DNA of 64,000 nucleotides, taken from the NCBI RefSeq assembly GCF_023913755.1, contig NZ_JAMXBJ010000034.1, positions 1-64,000 on the forward strand. Reading direction: 5' to 3'. Under the pieces are notes generated by a model. It saw only the letters and a program-made list of their open reading frames with translations, had not been told where the DNA came from and did not search any database. Shown here piece by piece: positions 35,171 to 45,892 of this stretch (positions are counted from its first letter, which is position 1; each line of letters starts with the position of its first letter). Source of the stretch: Pseudarthrobacter cellobiosi. GTDB taxonomy: Bacteria; Actinomycetota; Actinomycetes; Actinomycetales; Micrococcaceae. A program made the translations under genes and the position numbers.

Positions 35171-36361
35171 ATGTCCGCCACACCGCGCTCGACGAGGAGC
35201 AAGCCAAAGAATCCGGGATCCCAGTCAGCCCTCCGGCAACTGAACCAGCAACGGATCATCGAGACCCTCATGAGCGGCCCGTCCACCCAGGCCGAGCTTG
35301 CGCGCCAGACCGGCCTCTCCACCGCCACGGTGTCCAACATCGTCAAAATCTTGCAGGACGCCGGCCTGGCGTCAACCGAACCGATCACCAGTTCCGGACG
35401 CCGAGCACTCAACGTAAGACTCAACAGCAACGGCGCGGTGGCAGTGGGAATCGATTTCGGCCGGCGGCATCTCCGCGTGGTCCTGGCATCCCTGAGCTAC
35501 CACGTGATCGCCGAGGAATCCGTCCTGCTGCCGCTCGGCCACCAGGCCGAGGAAGGCATCCGGGCAGCCGTAGGACTACTGGACAAACTGCTGCAGCAAA
35601 GCGGCGTGGACCGGACCCTGGTGGTGGGCGCCGGCGTCGGAATTCCCGGCCCCATCGACCGCCGGACCGGCACCGTAGCGCAGGGCGCTATCCTCCCCGA
35701 ATGGGTGGGCATCAACATCCTCCAGCATCTGGAGGAAAAGCTCAATATCCCCGTATTCGTTGACAACGACGCCAATCTTGGCGCTTGGTCCGAGGTCACG
35801 TGGGGGCCGCATTCGGGCGTGAGCAACCTGATGTTCCTCAAGATCGGATCGGGCATCGGCGCGGGCCTGATCCTCAACGGCGCGCCGTACTACGGCACCG
35901 TTGGCATTACGGGCGAAATCGGCCATGCAACGATCCACGAGCACGGGCTGGTGTGCCGCTGCGGTAACCGTGGCTGTCTGGAGACCATCGCCTCCACTAC
36001 CACCATGATGGAGCTGCTGGGCCGCGGCGAAGACCCGCCCCTGACGCCGGCAGACATCGTGCGGAAAGCCCTCGCCCGCGACTCCGCAACACTAAGGGTG
36101 GTGGATGATGCAGGCCTGGCAGTGGGACGCGCCCTGGGCAATGTGGCCAATCTGATCAACCCTGAAGTGATCGTAGTGGGCGGTCCCCTCGCGGGGCTGG
36201 GCAACCTGCTGCTCGATCCCATCAGGCGGGGGCTCATCAGGCATGCAGTGCCGGTGATCGGCGAGACCACCAAGCTGACGATGTCTTCCCTCGGAGATAG
36301 CGCAGAGGCCTTGGGGGCTGCCGCGTTGGTGTTCCAACACGCCGGGATCCGGCGAACGTAG
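35171..36361 (+). CDS. ROK-family transcriptional regulator
   Basis: This 396-residue regulator has a winged helix at about residues 22-70 (AELARQTGLSTATVSNIVKILQDAGL) joined to a ROK sugar-kinase-like domain: VGIDFGRRHLRV, FVDNDANLGAWSEV, GEIGHATIHEHG and the zinc motif CRCGNRGCLE. Such proteins bind sugars or sugar phosphates and repress transport genes. It lies just upstream of mmsA-mmsB-chvE in the same direction, and both promoters carry the same motif. XylR/NagC-like function is inferred. Confidence 0.87.
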   Translation: MSATPRSTRSKPKNPGSQSALRQLNQQRIIETLMSGPSTQAELARQTGLSTATVSNIVKILQDAGLASTEPITSSGRRALNVRLNSNGAVAVGIDFGRRHLRVVLASLSYHVIAEESVLLPLGHQAEEGIRAAVGLLDKLLQQSGVDRTLVVGAGVGIPGPIDRRTGTVAQGAILPEWVGINILQHLEEKLNIPVFVDNDANLGAWSEVTWGPHSGVSNLMFLKIGSGIGAGLILNGAPYYGTVGITGEIGHATIHEHGLVCRCGNRGCLETIASTTTMMELLGRGEDPPLTPADIVRKALARDSATLRVVDDAGLAVGRALGNVANLINPEVIVVGGPLAGLGNLLLDPIRRGLIRHAVPVIGETTKLTMSSLGDSAEALGAAALVFQHAGIRRT

Positions 36362-36380
36362 CCGTTTTGTTATCCGGCAA

Positions 36381-36423
36381 TTGCGTTAAAGACTTGACGA
36401 CAATGGGTGTGATCCAGTTTACT
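36381..36423 (+). promoter_or_regulatory. Promoter and putative ROK operator of the mmsA-mmsB-chvE operon
   Basis: TTGCGTTAAAGACTTGAC repeats the ROK promoter motif. TTGACG (36394) as -35 and TTTACT (36418) as -10 with an 18-bp spacer make a plausible promoter inside it, so a bound repressor would overlap the -35 box. Confidence 0.55.
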
Positions 36424-36491
36424 TTTTCATCAGACGTCCCTGCGCTTTGCGGGGCGGACAAAGAAGTCATGCATTGGAGGCGTAAGGGCAA

Positions 36492-38048
<1,557 letters not shown>

Positions 38049-38096
38049 TCCACTGCAGCCTTCCAGAACCTTCCAGATACAAGGACTGAAAAAACA

Positions 38097-39380
38097 ATGA
38101 ACGCGCTCAAGAAACTCTTCGGTGGCGACACCCGCCAGTTCGGCATGATCTTTGCCTTGGTGGCTCTGATAGTTCTCTTCCAGTGGCTCACAGGCGGCAT
38201 CACGCTCACTCCGGGCAATGTCATCAACCTCTTCAACGGCAACTCCTACATCCTCATCCTCGCCATCGGCATGGTGCTGGTCATCATCGCCGGACACATT
38301 GACCTGTCGGTGGGCTCCGTGGCGGCGTTCGTGGGCATGGTGGTGGCCATCGCCATGCGGGACTGGGACCTCCCCTGGTTCCTGGCGATCCTGCTCGGCC
38401 TGGGCCTGGGCGCACTGATCGGTGCATGGCAGGGTATGTGGACGGCTTACGTCGGCATTCCGGCGTTCATCGTGACCCTCGCCGGCATGCTGATCTTCCG
38501 CGGGGCCCAGCAGTTTGTTGGCCAGTCTAACTCGATTCCTGTTCCGCGGGAGTTCCAGTACATCGGTGCCGGGTACCTCCCCGAAGTCGGGCCTGCCACC
38601 GGGTACAACAACCTCACGTTGCTCCTGGGTCTTGCCGGCGTTGCGTTCGTGATCTACAGCGAAGTCCGACGGCGGCGCACCGCCAAGGCGCTCGGCGCTG
38701 AGGTCTCGGAAACGTGGGTCAGTGTCCTTAGGCTTGTCCTGATCTGCGCGGCCATTCTCTACGCCACCTACCTCTTTGCCACCGGCCGCCCTGGCACGTC
38801 TTTCCCGGTCCCCGGCCTGATCCTCGCCGTGATGGTTCTGATCTACGGCTTCGTCTCTTCCAAGACGGTGGTCGGGCGCCACGTCTACGCAGTGGGCGGA
38901 AACCGCCACGCAGCCGAGCTGTCCGGTGTGAAATCAAAAAAGATCAACTTCCTGGTCATGATGAACATGTCCATCATCGCCGGACTCGCTGGAATGATCT
39001 TCGTGGCCCGCTCAACCTCCGCAGGACCGTCGGACGGTACCGGCTGGGAGCTGGACGCCATCGCTGCTGTCTTCATCGGCGGCGCTGCCGTGACTGGCGG
39101 CGTGGGTACCGTCATCGGATCCGTCGTTGGAGGCCTGGTCATGGCTGTGTTGAACAACGGCTTGCAGCTCCTCAGCGTCGGTGCCGACTGGCAGTCCATG
39201 ATCAAGGGCCTGGTGCTGCTGGTGGCCGTGGCCATCGACGTCTACAACAAGTCGCAGGGCCGGGCATCGATCATCGGGCTGATGATGAAGAACTTCAACC
39301 GTCCGTCCGGCGGGCCAGGCACACCGCTGCAGCCGGATGAAACCACCTCCACCAAAGAAGTCATTTCCAGGGAAGCCTGA
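38097..39380 (+). CDS. mmsB: Multiple-monosaccharide ABC transporter permease
   Basis: This 427-residue permease has about ten helices, with GMVLVIIAGHIDLSVGSVAAFVGM (the CUT2 permease motif) near residue 62. The central cytoplasmic loop (EVRRRRTAKALGAEVSETW) is longer than in ribose permeases, as usual for GguB/MmsB. It lies 48 bp after mmsA. Confidence 0.92.
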   Translation: MNALKKLFGGDTRQFGMIFALVALIVLFQWLTGGITLTPGNVINLFNGNSYILILAIGMVLVIIAGHIDLSVGSVAAFVGMVVAIAMRDWDLPWFLAILLGLGLGALIGAWQGMWTAYVGIPAFIVTLAGMLIFRGAQQFVGQSNSIPVPREFQYIGAGYLPEVGPATGYNNLTLLLGLAGVAFVIYSEVRRRRTAKALGAEVSETWVSVLRLVLICAAILYATYLFATGRPGTSFPVPGLILAVMVLIYGFVSSKTVVGRHVYAVGGNRHAAELSGVKSKKINFLVMMNMSIIAGLAGMIFVARSTSAGPSDGTGWELDAIAAVFIGGAAVTGGVGTVIGSVVGGLVMAVLNNGLQLLSVGADWQSMIKGLVLLVAVAIDVYNKSQGRASIIGLMMKNFNRPSGGPGTPLQPDETTSTKEVISREA

Positions 39381-39430
39381 GCGATTCAGGTTCCGGAACC
39401 AACACCCCAAAAAAGAAAGTGGATCAAGAA

Positions 39431-40531
39431 ATGCGAATGATTGGTAAAGCAGGAAAGGCAGCAGCAATAGCTGCGATCGCGGCACTGGCGCTGACGGCCT
39501 GCGGACGGGCCGAACCCGGCACCTCCAGCGGCACTACCGGTGGAGCCAGCGGCTTCGCACAGGACTCCGCCATCGGCGTCGCGCTTCCCAAGAAGACCAG
39601 CGAAAACTGGGTTCTGGCAGAGAAGCTGTTCAACGACGGACTTAGCAGCGCCGGTTTCAAGCCGACTGTCCAGTTCGCCAACAACGGCGTGGCTGAGCAG
39701 CAGAACCAGATCAGCGCCATGATCGCCAAGGGTGCCAAGGTGATCATTGTGGGTGCCCTCGACGGCTCCCAGCTGGGGACCCAGCTCCAGCAGGCCAAGG
39801 ACGCAGGAGCCACCATCATCGCCTACGACCGCCTCCTGCTGAACACCGCAAACGTGGACTACTACGTGGCTTACGATAACTTCAAGGTGGGCGAGCTCCA
39901 GGGCCAGGCCCTCCTGGACGGCATGAAGGCCAAGAAGCCCTCCGGCCCGTACAACATCGAACTGCTGGCAGGTTCACCGGACGATGCCAACGCGAAGGTC
40001 TTCTTCGACGGCGCCATGAAGGTCCTCAAGCCCAAGATCGACGACGGCACGCTGAAGGTGGTCTCCGGCCAGACGACGTTCGAAAAGGCCGTCACCCAGG
40101 ACTGGAAGGCTGAGAACGCCCAGCGCCGGATGGATACCCTCCTGACCGGCTCCTACGGCACGGCGTCGCTGGACGGTGTCCTGTCACCGAACGACACCCT
40201 CGCCCGTGCAGTCATCACCTCCGTCAAGGCGGCCGGCAAGCCGCTTCCGGTCATCACCGGCCAGGACTCCGAGGAACAGTCGGTCAAGTCCATCCTTGCC
40301 GGCGAGCAGTACTCCACCATCAACAAGGACACCCGCAAGCTCGTTGAGCACGCGATCGTGATGGTCAAGGATCTCCAGGCAGGCAAGACGCCTGAGATCA
40401 ACGACGACAAGTCCTACAACAACACGGTGAAGACCGTACCCGCCTTCCTGCTGCCGCCGGTCATCGTGACCGCCGCCAACGTTAAGACGGCCTACGCGGA
40501 CGATCCGGTACTGGGCCCGCTGACCAAGTAA
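39431..40531 (+). CDS. chvE: Multiple-monosaccharide-binding lipoprotein (ChvE-like)
   Basis: This is the extracellular sugar-binding subunit of the importer. The start is ATG at 39431, giving a 22-residue signal with lipobox LTAC (Cys24). After a Ser/Gly/Thr linker comes a periplasmic-binding fold beginning GVALPKKTSENWVLAEKLF, with IVGALDGSQLG and AYDRLLLNTANVDYYVAYDN, matching ChvE-type proteins. The precise sugar cannot be read. Confidence 0.9.
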   Translation: MRMIGKAGKAAAIAAIAALALTACGRAEPGTSSGTTGGASGFAQDSAIGVALPKKTSENWVLAEKLFNDGLSSAGFKPTVQFANNGVAEQQNQISAMIAKGAKVIIVGALDGSQLGTQLQQAKDAGATIIAYDRLLLNTANVDYYVAYDNFKVGELQGQALLDGMKAKKPSGPYNIELLAGSPDDANAKVFFDGAMKVLKPKIDDGTLKVVSGQTTFEKAVTQDWKAENAQRRMDTLLTGSYGTASLDGVLSPNDTLARAVITSVKAAGKPLPVITGQDSEEQSVKSILAGEQYSTINKDTRKLVEHAIVMVKDLQAGKTPEINDDKSYNNTVKTVPAFLLPPVIVTAANVKTAYADDPVLGPLTK

Positions 40532-40574
40532 CGCGGTCTAACTAACGCGGTCCGCCGGTCACCACCGGTTTACA

Positions 40575-40614
40575 CGGAATGCCCCGGCTCCCCACAGGGA
40601 GCCGGGGCATTCCG
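40575..40614 (+). terminator. Rho-independent terminator after chvE
   Basis: A perfect 18-bp stem (CGGAATGCCCCGGCTCCC with its complement) closes a 4-bp loop, 44 bp past the chvE stop. No long T-run follows. Confidence 0.8.
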
Positions 40615-40779
40615 CGTCCCAACGCTCTCGCACTTAATGCACGCTTTTCACCAACGCTCTCTCACTGCCCTCTGCGTTTCACAGCCCAAACACAGCTTCG
40701 GCCGTCTTCCCGCACAGCCCCCGACGCGAGGGTAGGAGCAGATGCCGGCCTTCCGCCGGCCCCAGATCCTAGGAGTACA

Positions 40780-42240
40780 GTGAGCGTCCTTGCCCGGAGT
40801 GTTGGCAATGCCTTCAGAAACAAGGTCCGAACAGCTGCTGTGGTGGCAGTCCTGGCCGTCGCGATCGGACTTGCACTGGCCATGCTGGTGGCCAATCAGG
40901 CCGTCGGAGCCAAAGTCCAGGAGCTGAACGCATCCGTCGGGACCGTCCTGACCGTCAACCCGGCCGGCGGCCAGGGCTTCGAAGGCGGCGGCGAACCGCT
41001 GACTGCCGAGCAGGCCGCCACCGCAGCGGCCGTCTCCAACGTAACCTCCGTCGTCGGCACCAGCTCACTCCGGCTGCGGAACGCCGCCGAAGCGGCAGTG
41101 CAGACGGCGGCCGGCACCCAAGCCGGCCCCGGCGGCGGCCAGGGCGGTCCCGCCGGACAGAACGCCACCACGTTGACCACGAGCCTTACCGCAGCCATCG
41201 ACGCTGGCACCCTAGGTGGACGGAACCAGGCCGCAAACGGCACCACCGGAACCACCACCGCGCAGCCGGTTCGCTCCCTCCCGATCACTGCAACCGGAAT
41301 CGGCGGCGAAGTGGACACCACCGGCAAGGCCCTTGCCATCACCGAAGGCACTGGCCTGGGCGACTACACGGCTGAGTCCGCCAATGCCCTCCTGGGAACC
41401 ACTCTGGCCGAGAAGAACAACCTGGCCATCGGTTCCACCTTCACCATCAACGACGAGACGTTCTCTGTGGCTGGCCTCTTCGATTCAGGCACCACGTTCG
41501 GCAACAACGCCCTGTACCTGACCCTCCCCACGGCCCAGACCATCGCGGAACTGCCCGGTGAGCTGTCATCGATGATCGTCACCGTGGACAGCATGGAAAA
41601 TCTCGAAACCGCCAAGGCCGCGCTTGAGTCCGCCCTCGGCACCGACAAGGCCGACGTCACGCAGGGCCAGAACTTGGAGTCCGCCGTCAGCTCGCTCGGC
41701 AGCGTCAAGAACATCTCGTTCATCGCCTTCGTAGCAGCCTTGGGCACCGCCGGGCTGATCATCCTGCTGATCATGGTCATGCTGGTCCGCGAACGCCGCC
41801 GGGAAATCGGTGTCCTGAAGGCGATCGGAGCACCCAACCGCACCATCGGCCTGCAGTTCGTGCTGGAGGCGCTGGTCCTCGTGGCCATGGGCAGCGCGGT
41901 GGGCGCCGCCGTCGCCTCGTTTGCCAGCGGCGGCATCGCTTCCGCGCTGATCAGCACCAACACCACCACGACGGCGGCCACCACCACCGGTCGCGGGGCC
42001 GCCATGGCCGGCGCTGCAGGCGGCGCCGGAATGCCGGGCGGCGGGGCTGGCTTCCCAGGCGGCCAGGGAGGACCCCTTGGCGGCGCTTCCCAACTGCTGA
42101 CATCGGTCACCGCCAGCGCCTCCCCCGGGGTCATCGCCGCCGGCATCGCAGCGGTGTTCGGCGTGGCTATCATCGGCGCGCTGGTCCCTGCACTGCTCAC
42201 GGCACGCATCCGTCCCATCGAAGTCCTGCGAGGAGAATAG
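40780..42240 (+). CDS. MacB/FtsX-type ABC transporter permease
   Basis: This 486-residue protein has one N-terminal helix (RTAAVVAVLAVAIGLALAML), a large extracellular domain and three C-terminal helices with RERRREIGVLKAIGAPNRTIG, the FtsX-domain mark. Two Gly-rich linkers are unusual: one in the extracellular domain (about residue 115) and one between the last helices (about residues 413-435, GGAGMPGGGAGFPGG). I chose GTG at 40780 behind AGGAG; the frame upstream runs through the chvE terminator. It pairs with the ATPase that follows 2 bp later. Confidence 0.88.
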   Translation: MSVLARSVGNAFRNKVRTAAVVAVLAVAIGLALAMLVANQAVGAKVQELNASVGTVLTVNPAGGQGFEGGGEPLTAEQAATAAAVSNVTSVVGTSSLRLRNAAEAAVQTAAGTQAGPGGGQGGPAGQNATTLTTSLTAAIDAGTLGGRNQAANGTTGTTTAQPVRSLPITATGIGGEVDTTGKALAITEGTGLGDYTAESANALLGTTLAEKNNLAIGSTFTINDETFSVAGLFDSGTTFGNNALYLTLPTAQTIAELPGELSSMIVTVDSMENLETAKAALESALGTDKADVTQGQNLESAVSSLGSVKNISFIAFVAALGTAGLIILLIMVMLVRERRREIGVLKAIGAPNRTIGLQFVLEALVLVAMGSAVGAAVASFASGGIASALISTNTTTTAATTTGRGAAMAGAAGGAGMPGGGAGFPGGQGGPLGGASQLLTSVTASASPGVIAAGIAAVFGVAIIGALVPALLTARIRPIEVLRGE

Positions 42241-42242
42241 CC

Positions 42243-42932
42243 ATGATTGAAGTCAAGAACCTGGTCCGCACTTTCAACTCCGGCGACCGCACCATCAAGC
42301 CGGTCAACGACGTCAGTTTTGTTCTGGAGCAGGGCACGCTGGCGTCCATCGTCGGCAAGAGCGGCAGCGGCAAGAGCACACTCTTGTCCCTCCTGGGTGC
42401 GTTGGACAAACCGACCAGCGGAGACGTCGTCGTCAACGGCGTGAGCCTGGCCGGGATGCCGGACGGCAAGCTGACCGAGTACCGGCGCCGGGATATCGGG
42501 TTCGTTTTCCAGCAGTTCAACCTGATCCCGAATCTTTCGGCGATGGACAACGTCATCCTGCCCATGGAGTTCGCGGGCGTGCGCAGGACAGAGCGTCGGC
42601 AGAGGGCAACGGACCTTCTGGAGCAGGTGCAGCTGGACCCGGAGAAGCAGGTGCGCCGCATCAACCGGCTGTCCGGCGGCGAGCAGCAGCGCGTGGCGAT
42701 TGCCCGGGCGCTGGCCAACGAACCCAAGCTGATCCTCGCTGACGAGCCCACCGGCAACCTGGACGAGCAGACCGGTGACCACATCATCGAACTGCTCAGC
42801 TCGCTCAGGCGTGACCACAACACCACCATCCTTGTGGTCACGCACGACAAGGCGTTGGCCAACAAGACGGACCGCCGCTTCAGGCTCCAGCAGGGCAGGC
42901 TGACGGAAGAACCGGCGCGCGCCTTGGTCTGA
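42243..42932 (+). CDS. ABC transporter ATP-binding protein (LolD/MacB type)
   Basis: This 229-residue single ATPase has Walker A GKSGSGKSTLLSLLG near residue 38, QQFNLIPNLSAMDNV (Q-loop), LSGGEQQRVAIARAL (signature), ADEPTGNLDEQT (Walker B) and a late VVTHD. It pairs with the FtsX-type permease just upstream. Such mechanotransmission exporters move peptides, antibiotics or lipoproteins; cargo is unknown. Confidence 0.92.
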   Translation: MIEVKNLVRTFNSGDRTIKPVNDVSFVLEQGTLASIVGKSGSGKSTLLSLLGALDKPTSGDVVVNGVSLAGMPDGKLTEYRRRDIGFVFQQFNLIPNLSAMDNVILPMEFAGVRRTERRQRATDLLEQVQLDPEKQVRRINRLSGGEQQRVAIARALANEPKLILADEPTGNLDEQTGDHIIELLSSLRRDHNTTILVVTHDKALANKTDRRFRLQQGRLTEEPARALV

Positions 42933-42966
42933 CGCCCGGACTGGTCTGAATGAGAGGATGGGCACT

Positions 42967-44037
42967 ATGAGTGCGCCCATTGCCACACCGTGGCTGTCCA
43001 GCCAGTCCGATCCGGATCCCCGGTCTGCCACTGGAAGACGCCTGCGGTGGGGCGTCATAGCCACCGGCGGGATCGCGCGGTCAGTATCGCAGGACCTGGC
43101 ACTGCTCCCAGACGCCGAGCTCTATGCCGTCAGTTCCCGCTCACAGGGCACTGCGGAGAGTTTCGCGGCGGACTACGGTTTCGCCAAGGCGTACGGGGAC
43201 GACGACGGCGTGCCCGGCTACCAGCGGCTGCTCGCCGATGACTCGGTGGACGTTGTCTACGTCGCCACGCCGCACGCCCAGCACCACCAGTTTGTGCTCG
43301 CTGCGCTCAATGCGGGCAAGCACGTCCTGTGCGAAAAGGCGTTCACCATCAACGGCAGGGAAGCGAGCGAGCTCGTCGCGCTTGCCCGGGAGCGGAAGCT
43401 CTTCCTCATGGAGGCAGTGTGGTCCCGCTTCCTCCCGGGCATGCAGCGGGCGTTCGAGATTGCCGCGTCCGGGGAGCTCGGGGACGTGCATTGGGTGACC
43501 GCTGACCTTGGTTTTCCCGCGCCGTATTCCCCGACGTCCAGGCTGTGGGCCAGGCAGGCCGGTGGCGGCGCCCTCCTGGACATCTCGGTCTACCCCTTGC
43601 TGTGGGCAGTAGGAACGCTGGGGTTCCCGCAGACCGTCAGTGCCACCGGCTTCATTAATGACGACGGCGTGGACGCCCAGAATGCGCTGACGCTCGGCTA
43701 CAACCATGGTGCCCAGGCCCAGCTGACGTCCTCGCTCCTGGCGTACGGTCCGCGGACTGCCACCGTGGCCGGCAGTCTGGGCTACCTCCAGAGTGTCGGT
43801 TCCATCAACAATCCGCGGGAGTTGGTGATCGGCGTCGGACGGGAAGGGCTGCGCAAGGAGGCGTTCGACGTCGTCGGCATCGGCTACACCTACGAACTGC
43901 GCGAGGTGACCCGCTGCATCCAACAGGGTCTGACCGAGAGCCCCGTCATGCCGCTGGAGGATTCCATCAAAACGATGCGGCTCTTTGACGGAGTGCGCGG
44001 GCAACTGGGCGTCAGCTACCCGAACGATGCCCACTGA
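42967..44037 (+). CDS. Gfo/Idh/MocA family oxidoreductase
   Basis: This NAD(P)-dependent dehydrogenase of about 356 residues probably acts on a sugar, inositol or diol. It has WGVIATGGIARSVSQDL (Rossmann fold), YVATPHAQHHQF and the catalytic lysine in VLCEKAFTIN. I start at ATG 42967 because the SD GAGAGGA is well placed for it, while it abuts the ATG at 42958. It could serve sugars from the upstream importer, but the two are separate units. Confidence 0.88.
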   Translation: MSAPIATPWLSSQSDPDPRSATGRRLRWGVIATGGIARSVSQDLALLPDAELYAVSSRSQGTAESFAADYGFAKAYGDDDGVPGYQRLLADDSVDVVYVATPHAQHHQFVLAALNAGKHVLCEKAFTINGREASELVALARERKLFLMEAVWSRFLPGMQRAFEIAASGELGDVHWVTADLGFPAPYSPTSRLWARQAGGGALLDISVYPLLWAVGTLGFPQTVSATGFINDDGVDAQNALTLGYNHGAQAQLTSSLLAYGPRTATVAGSLGYLQSVGSINNPRELVIGVGREGLRKEAFDVVGIGYTYELREVTRCIQQGLTESPVMPLEDSIKTMRLFDGVRGQLGVSYPNDAH

Positions 44038-44098
44038 ATGATTCCCACTGAAGGGCAAAATCTCTCCGTTCGGGTCTATGACTTTCTTGTAAATAGGT

Positions 44099-44142
44099 TT
44101 GACACTCTCGCTTCGGATATCGATCTCGTTTCGGATATCGAT
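44099..44142 (+). promoter_or_regulatory. AT-rich regulatory region with a 13-bp direct repeat
   Basis: TTGACA at 44099 is a good -35 candidate. TTCGGATATCGAT occurs twice (44112-44124 and 44130-44142), 18 bp apart; the core GATATC is itself palindromic. The 224-bp gap before the secreted-protein gene is much more AT-rich than its surroundings, so this looks like a regulated promoter. The regulator is unknown. Confidence 0.5.
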
Positions 44143-44261
44143 GACTGAGTGACAAATTAGTAAGCTTGCTGGATTTATTATCCGTTTCCCTAGACTTCCT
44201 GCACGCGAGAGTCTTACGCTGTTGAAATCGTTAGGTCTCAACGGTACCGGGGGTGGTACGC

Positions 44262-45161
44262 ATGGCTAAAGTTAGCTCGCCGTGGCGTGCGCTCCGGCCG
44301 CTCCTCCTCGCAGGTGCGGTGACCGCCACTTGGCTGACACTCTCCGCTTCAGCCGCGACGGCAGACTCGTCACGAGATTCAGGATCCCTTCTGGGCAGCC
44401 TCAGTTCATCGGCTTCGTCCCTGACTGCACCGTTGCCCGGCGCTGTCTCGCCCATTCTTGAGGCCGCGTCACCGGCTCCTGCACCCACCGGACTCCTGCA
44501 GCCAGTAGTAGGCAGTGTGGCGGGCACGGCTGATCAACTGATCACCGCCGTCCCTGCGGTGAAGAGCGTGGTTCCGGCGGGGACCGTCACGGCCGTGGCT
44601 GTCCCGATTGCCGCAGTGGTGGATACCGCTGCAAATGACCTGATTGAGACAGTCGCCCCTCCGCTCACCGATGCCGCACCGGTTCTTGAGCCTGTCCTGA
44701 AGCCCGTAGTGGATCTGGTAGATGCGACCGTTCCGTCCGCACCGGTCAAGCTGCCCGAGCTGCTGCCGCTTGAAGAGATTGCCGTTGCCGGGGATATCCC
44801 GACCGGCACTGACGCCCACGCTGCTTCAGGGCACATCACAGCTGATACCACCCCAAACTCCCCCGGCACTTCCGCGAACCTGCTGTCCGCTACGGGAATG
44901 TCGTCACTGCCGGTTCCGGCCGGCACAGAAATGCACGCAGTCCCGGCAGAAAGCCCCTGGACCGCCGATCCTTCCACGCCCCCAGCTGGACCTGCTTCCG
45001 GGGCCGGGAGCGGCGCATCGCCCTCCGGCGCCTCAGGCTCTGCTGTCTGGCTGGACGAGTTCGCTTTCAACCTGCCGCTTTCGGAAGCCTTCCCCATCAG
45101 CGGATCATCGGAGTACGCCCCTTCACCGGTGTCATTCGACCCCGGTTCCTCACCTGACTAG
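44262..45161 (+). CDS. Secreted Ala/Val/Pro-rich protein of unknown function
   Basis: The 299-residue protein begins with a signal peptide (LRPLLLAGAVTATWLTLSAS, then AATADSS) and has no other membrane segment. The middle (about residues 75-165) is a run of short Val/Ala/Pro units such as VVGSVAG, AVPAVKSVV, LEPVLKPVVDLV; the rest is Ser/Gly/Pro-rich and acidic. I recognise no domain. The start ATG at 44262 follows GGGGGTGG. It lies just upstream of the LAKTG protein, so both may be cell-surface parts. Confidence 0.72.
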   Translation: MAKVSSPWRALRPLLLAGAVTATWLTLSASAATADSSRDSGSLLGSLSSSASSLTAPLPGAVSPILEAASPAPAPTGLLQPVVGSVAGTADQLITAVPAVKSVVPAGTVTAVAVPIAAVVDTAANDLIETVAPPLTDAAPVLEPVLKPVVDLVDATVPSAPVKLPELLPLEEIAVAGDIPTGTDAHAASGHITADTTPNSPGTSANLLSATGMSSLPVPAGTEMHAVPAESPWTADPSTPPAGPASGAGSGASPSGASGSAVWLDEFAFNLPLSEAFPISGSSEYAPSPVSFDPGSSPD

Positions 45162-45248
45162 TTGAGCCCTGCTGCCCTTTTTCATGGGCAGGACACGGCC
45201 TCCAGGCGCTGAACAGCGCCCCACATCAACTTCTCAGGAGACATCATC

Positions 45249-45892
45249 ATGAATTGCAACCTTCGCAGGGGGCTGCTCAGCACCCTCTTTGCCGGCGGGC
45301 TACTGGCCTTCGGCGCCACCGCAGCAAGCGCCGCGGACACAACCAGCGGACAGGACCTTTCCGCATCCGCCCTGGTCTCAGCAGCGGGATCGGCAACACC
45401 ACCGCCGACGTAGCCGCAGCAGCGGACATCAATCTCGGCCTCGGTGCCGGCATCCTCGGCAGTACCGACGGCGGCTTGGCTGCCGTTGTTGATATCGATC
45501 TGGGCCTGGACACGTCCGGCAACCTTGATGACGCGAATGTTGATATTGATGCATGCGTCATCATCGGCGGCGGCACCGATGGCTGTGGAACCCCGGGTAC
45601 TGAAACCCCCGGTACGGACACCACGGACCCAGGAACCGGAACTACCGGCACCACGGACCCAGGAACCGGAACTACCGGCACCACGGGAGGTGGCACGACC
45701 GGTATCACTGTTGTTCCCGCCGGCACCAGCACCGGTTCGGTATCTTCCGCAGCAACCACCATGGGCAACACCTCAGGCCAGGGCGGCACCGCCACCCTGG
45801 CCAAGACGGGCATGGATGCTTCACTGATCCCTCTCGCCCTCATCCTGCTGCTTGCCGGACTGCTGATGCTCAAGCCGCGCCGGAAGGCCTAG
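45249..45892 (+). pseudogene. LAKTG sortase-substrate surface protein, frameshifted
   Basis: The ATG at 45249 opens a clean signal peptide (LLSTLFAGGLLAFGATAASA) but stops at 45411-45413 after 54 codons. The remainder is open in the other frame: Asp-rich region with ADINLGLGAGILG, two cysteines, Thr/Gly repeats, then LAKTG, a hydrophobic helix and the basic tail KPRRKA. LAxTG is the sorting signal of class E sortases. One extra base (or two fewer) near 45375-45392 would join the halves. It could be a real mutation or a sequence error. Confidence 0.68.
45620..45679 (+). repeat. Tandem repeat, 2 x 30 bp, in the LAKTG gene
   Basis: Two identical 30-bp units (45620-45649 and 45650-45679) encode TTDPGTGTTG twice, with a third partial unit after. 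This is a Thr/Gly/Pro stalk of the sort found in wall-anchored proteins, and a place where length can vary by slippage in multiples of ten residues. Confidence 0.9.

Noticed and set aside
34972..35430. N-terminal extension of the DavA-like amidase
   Set aside because: The open frame runs through the ROK promoter and reads as non-coding sequence; the nitrilase fold starts at the chosen GTG.
45375..45413. Programmed frameshift in the LAKTG gene
   Set aside because: There is no slippery heptamer or long homopolymer at the join and no obvious downstream stimulatory hairpin; mutation or sequence error is simpler.
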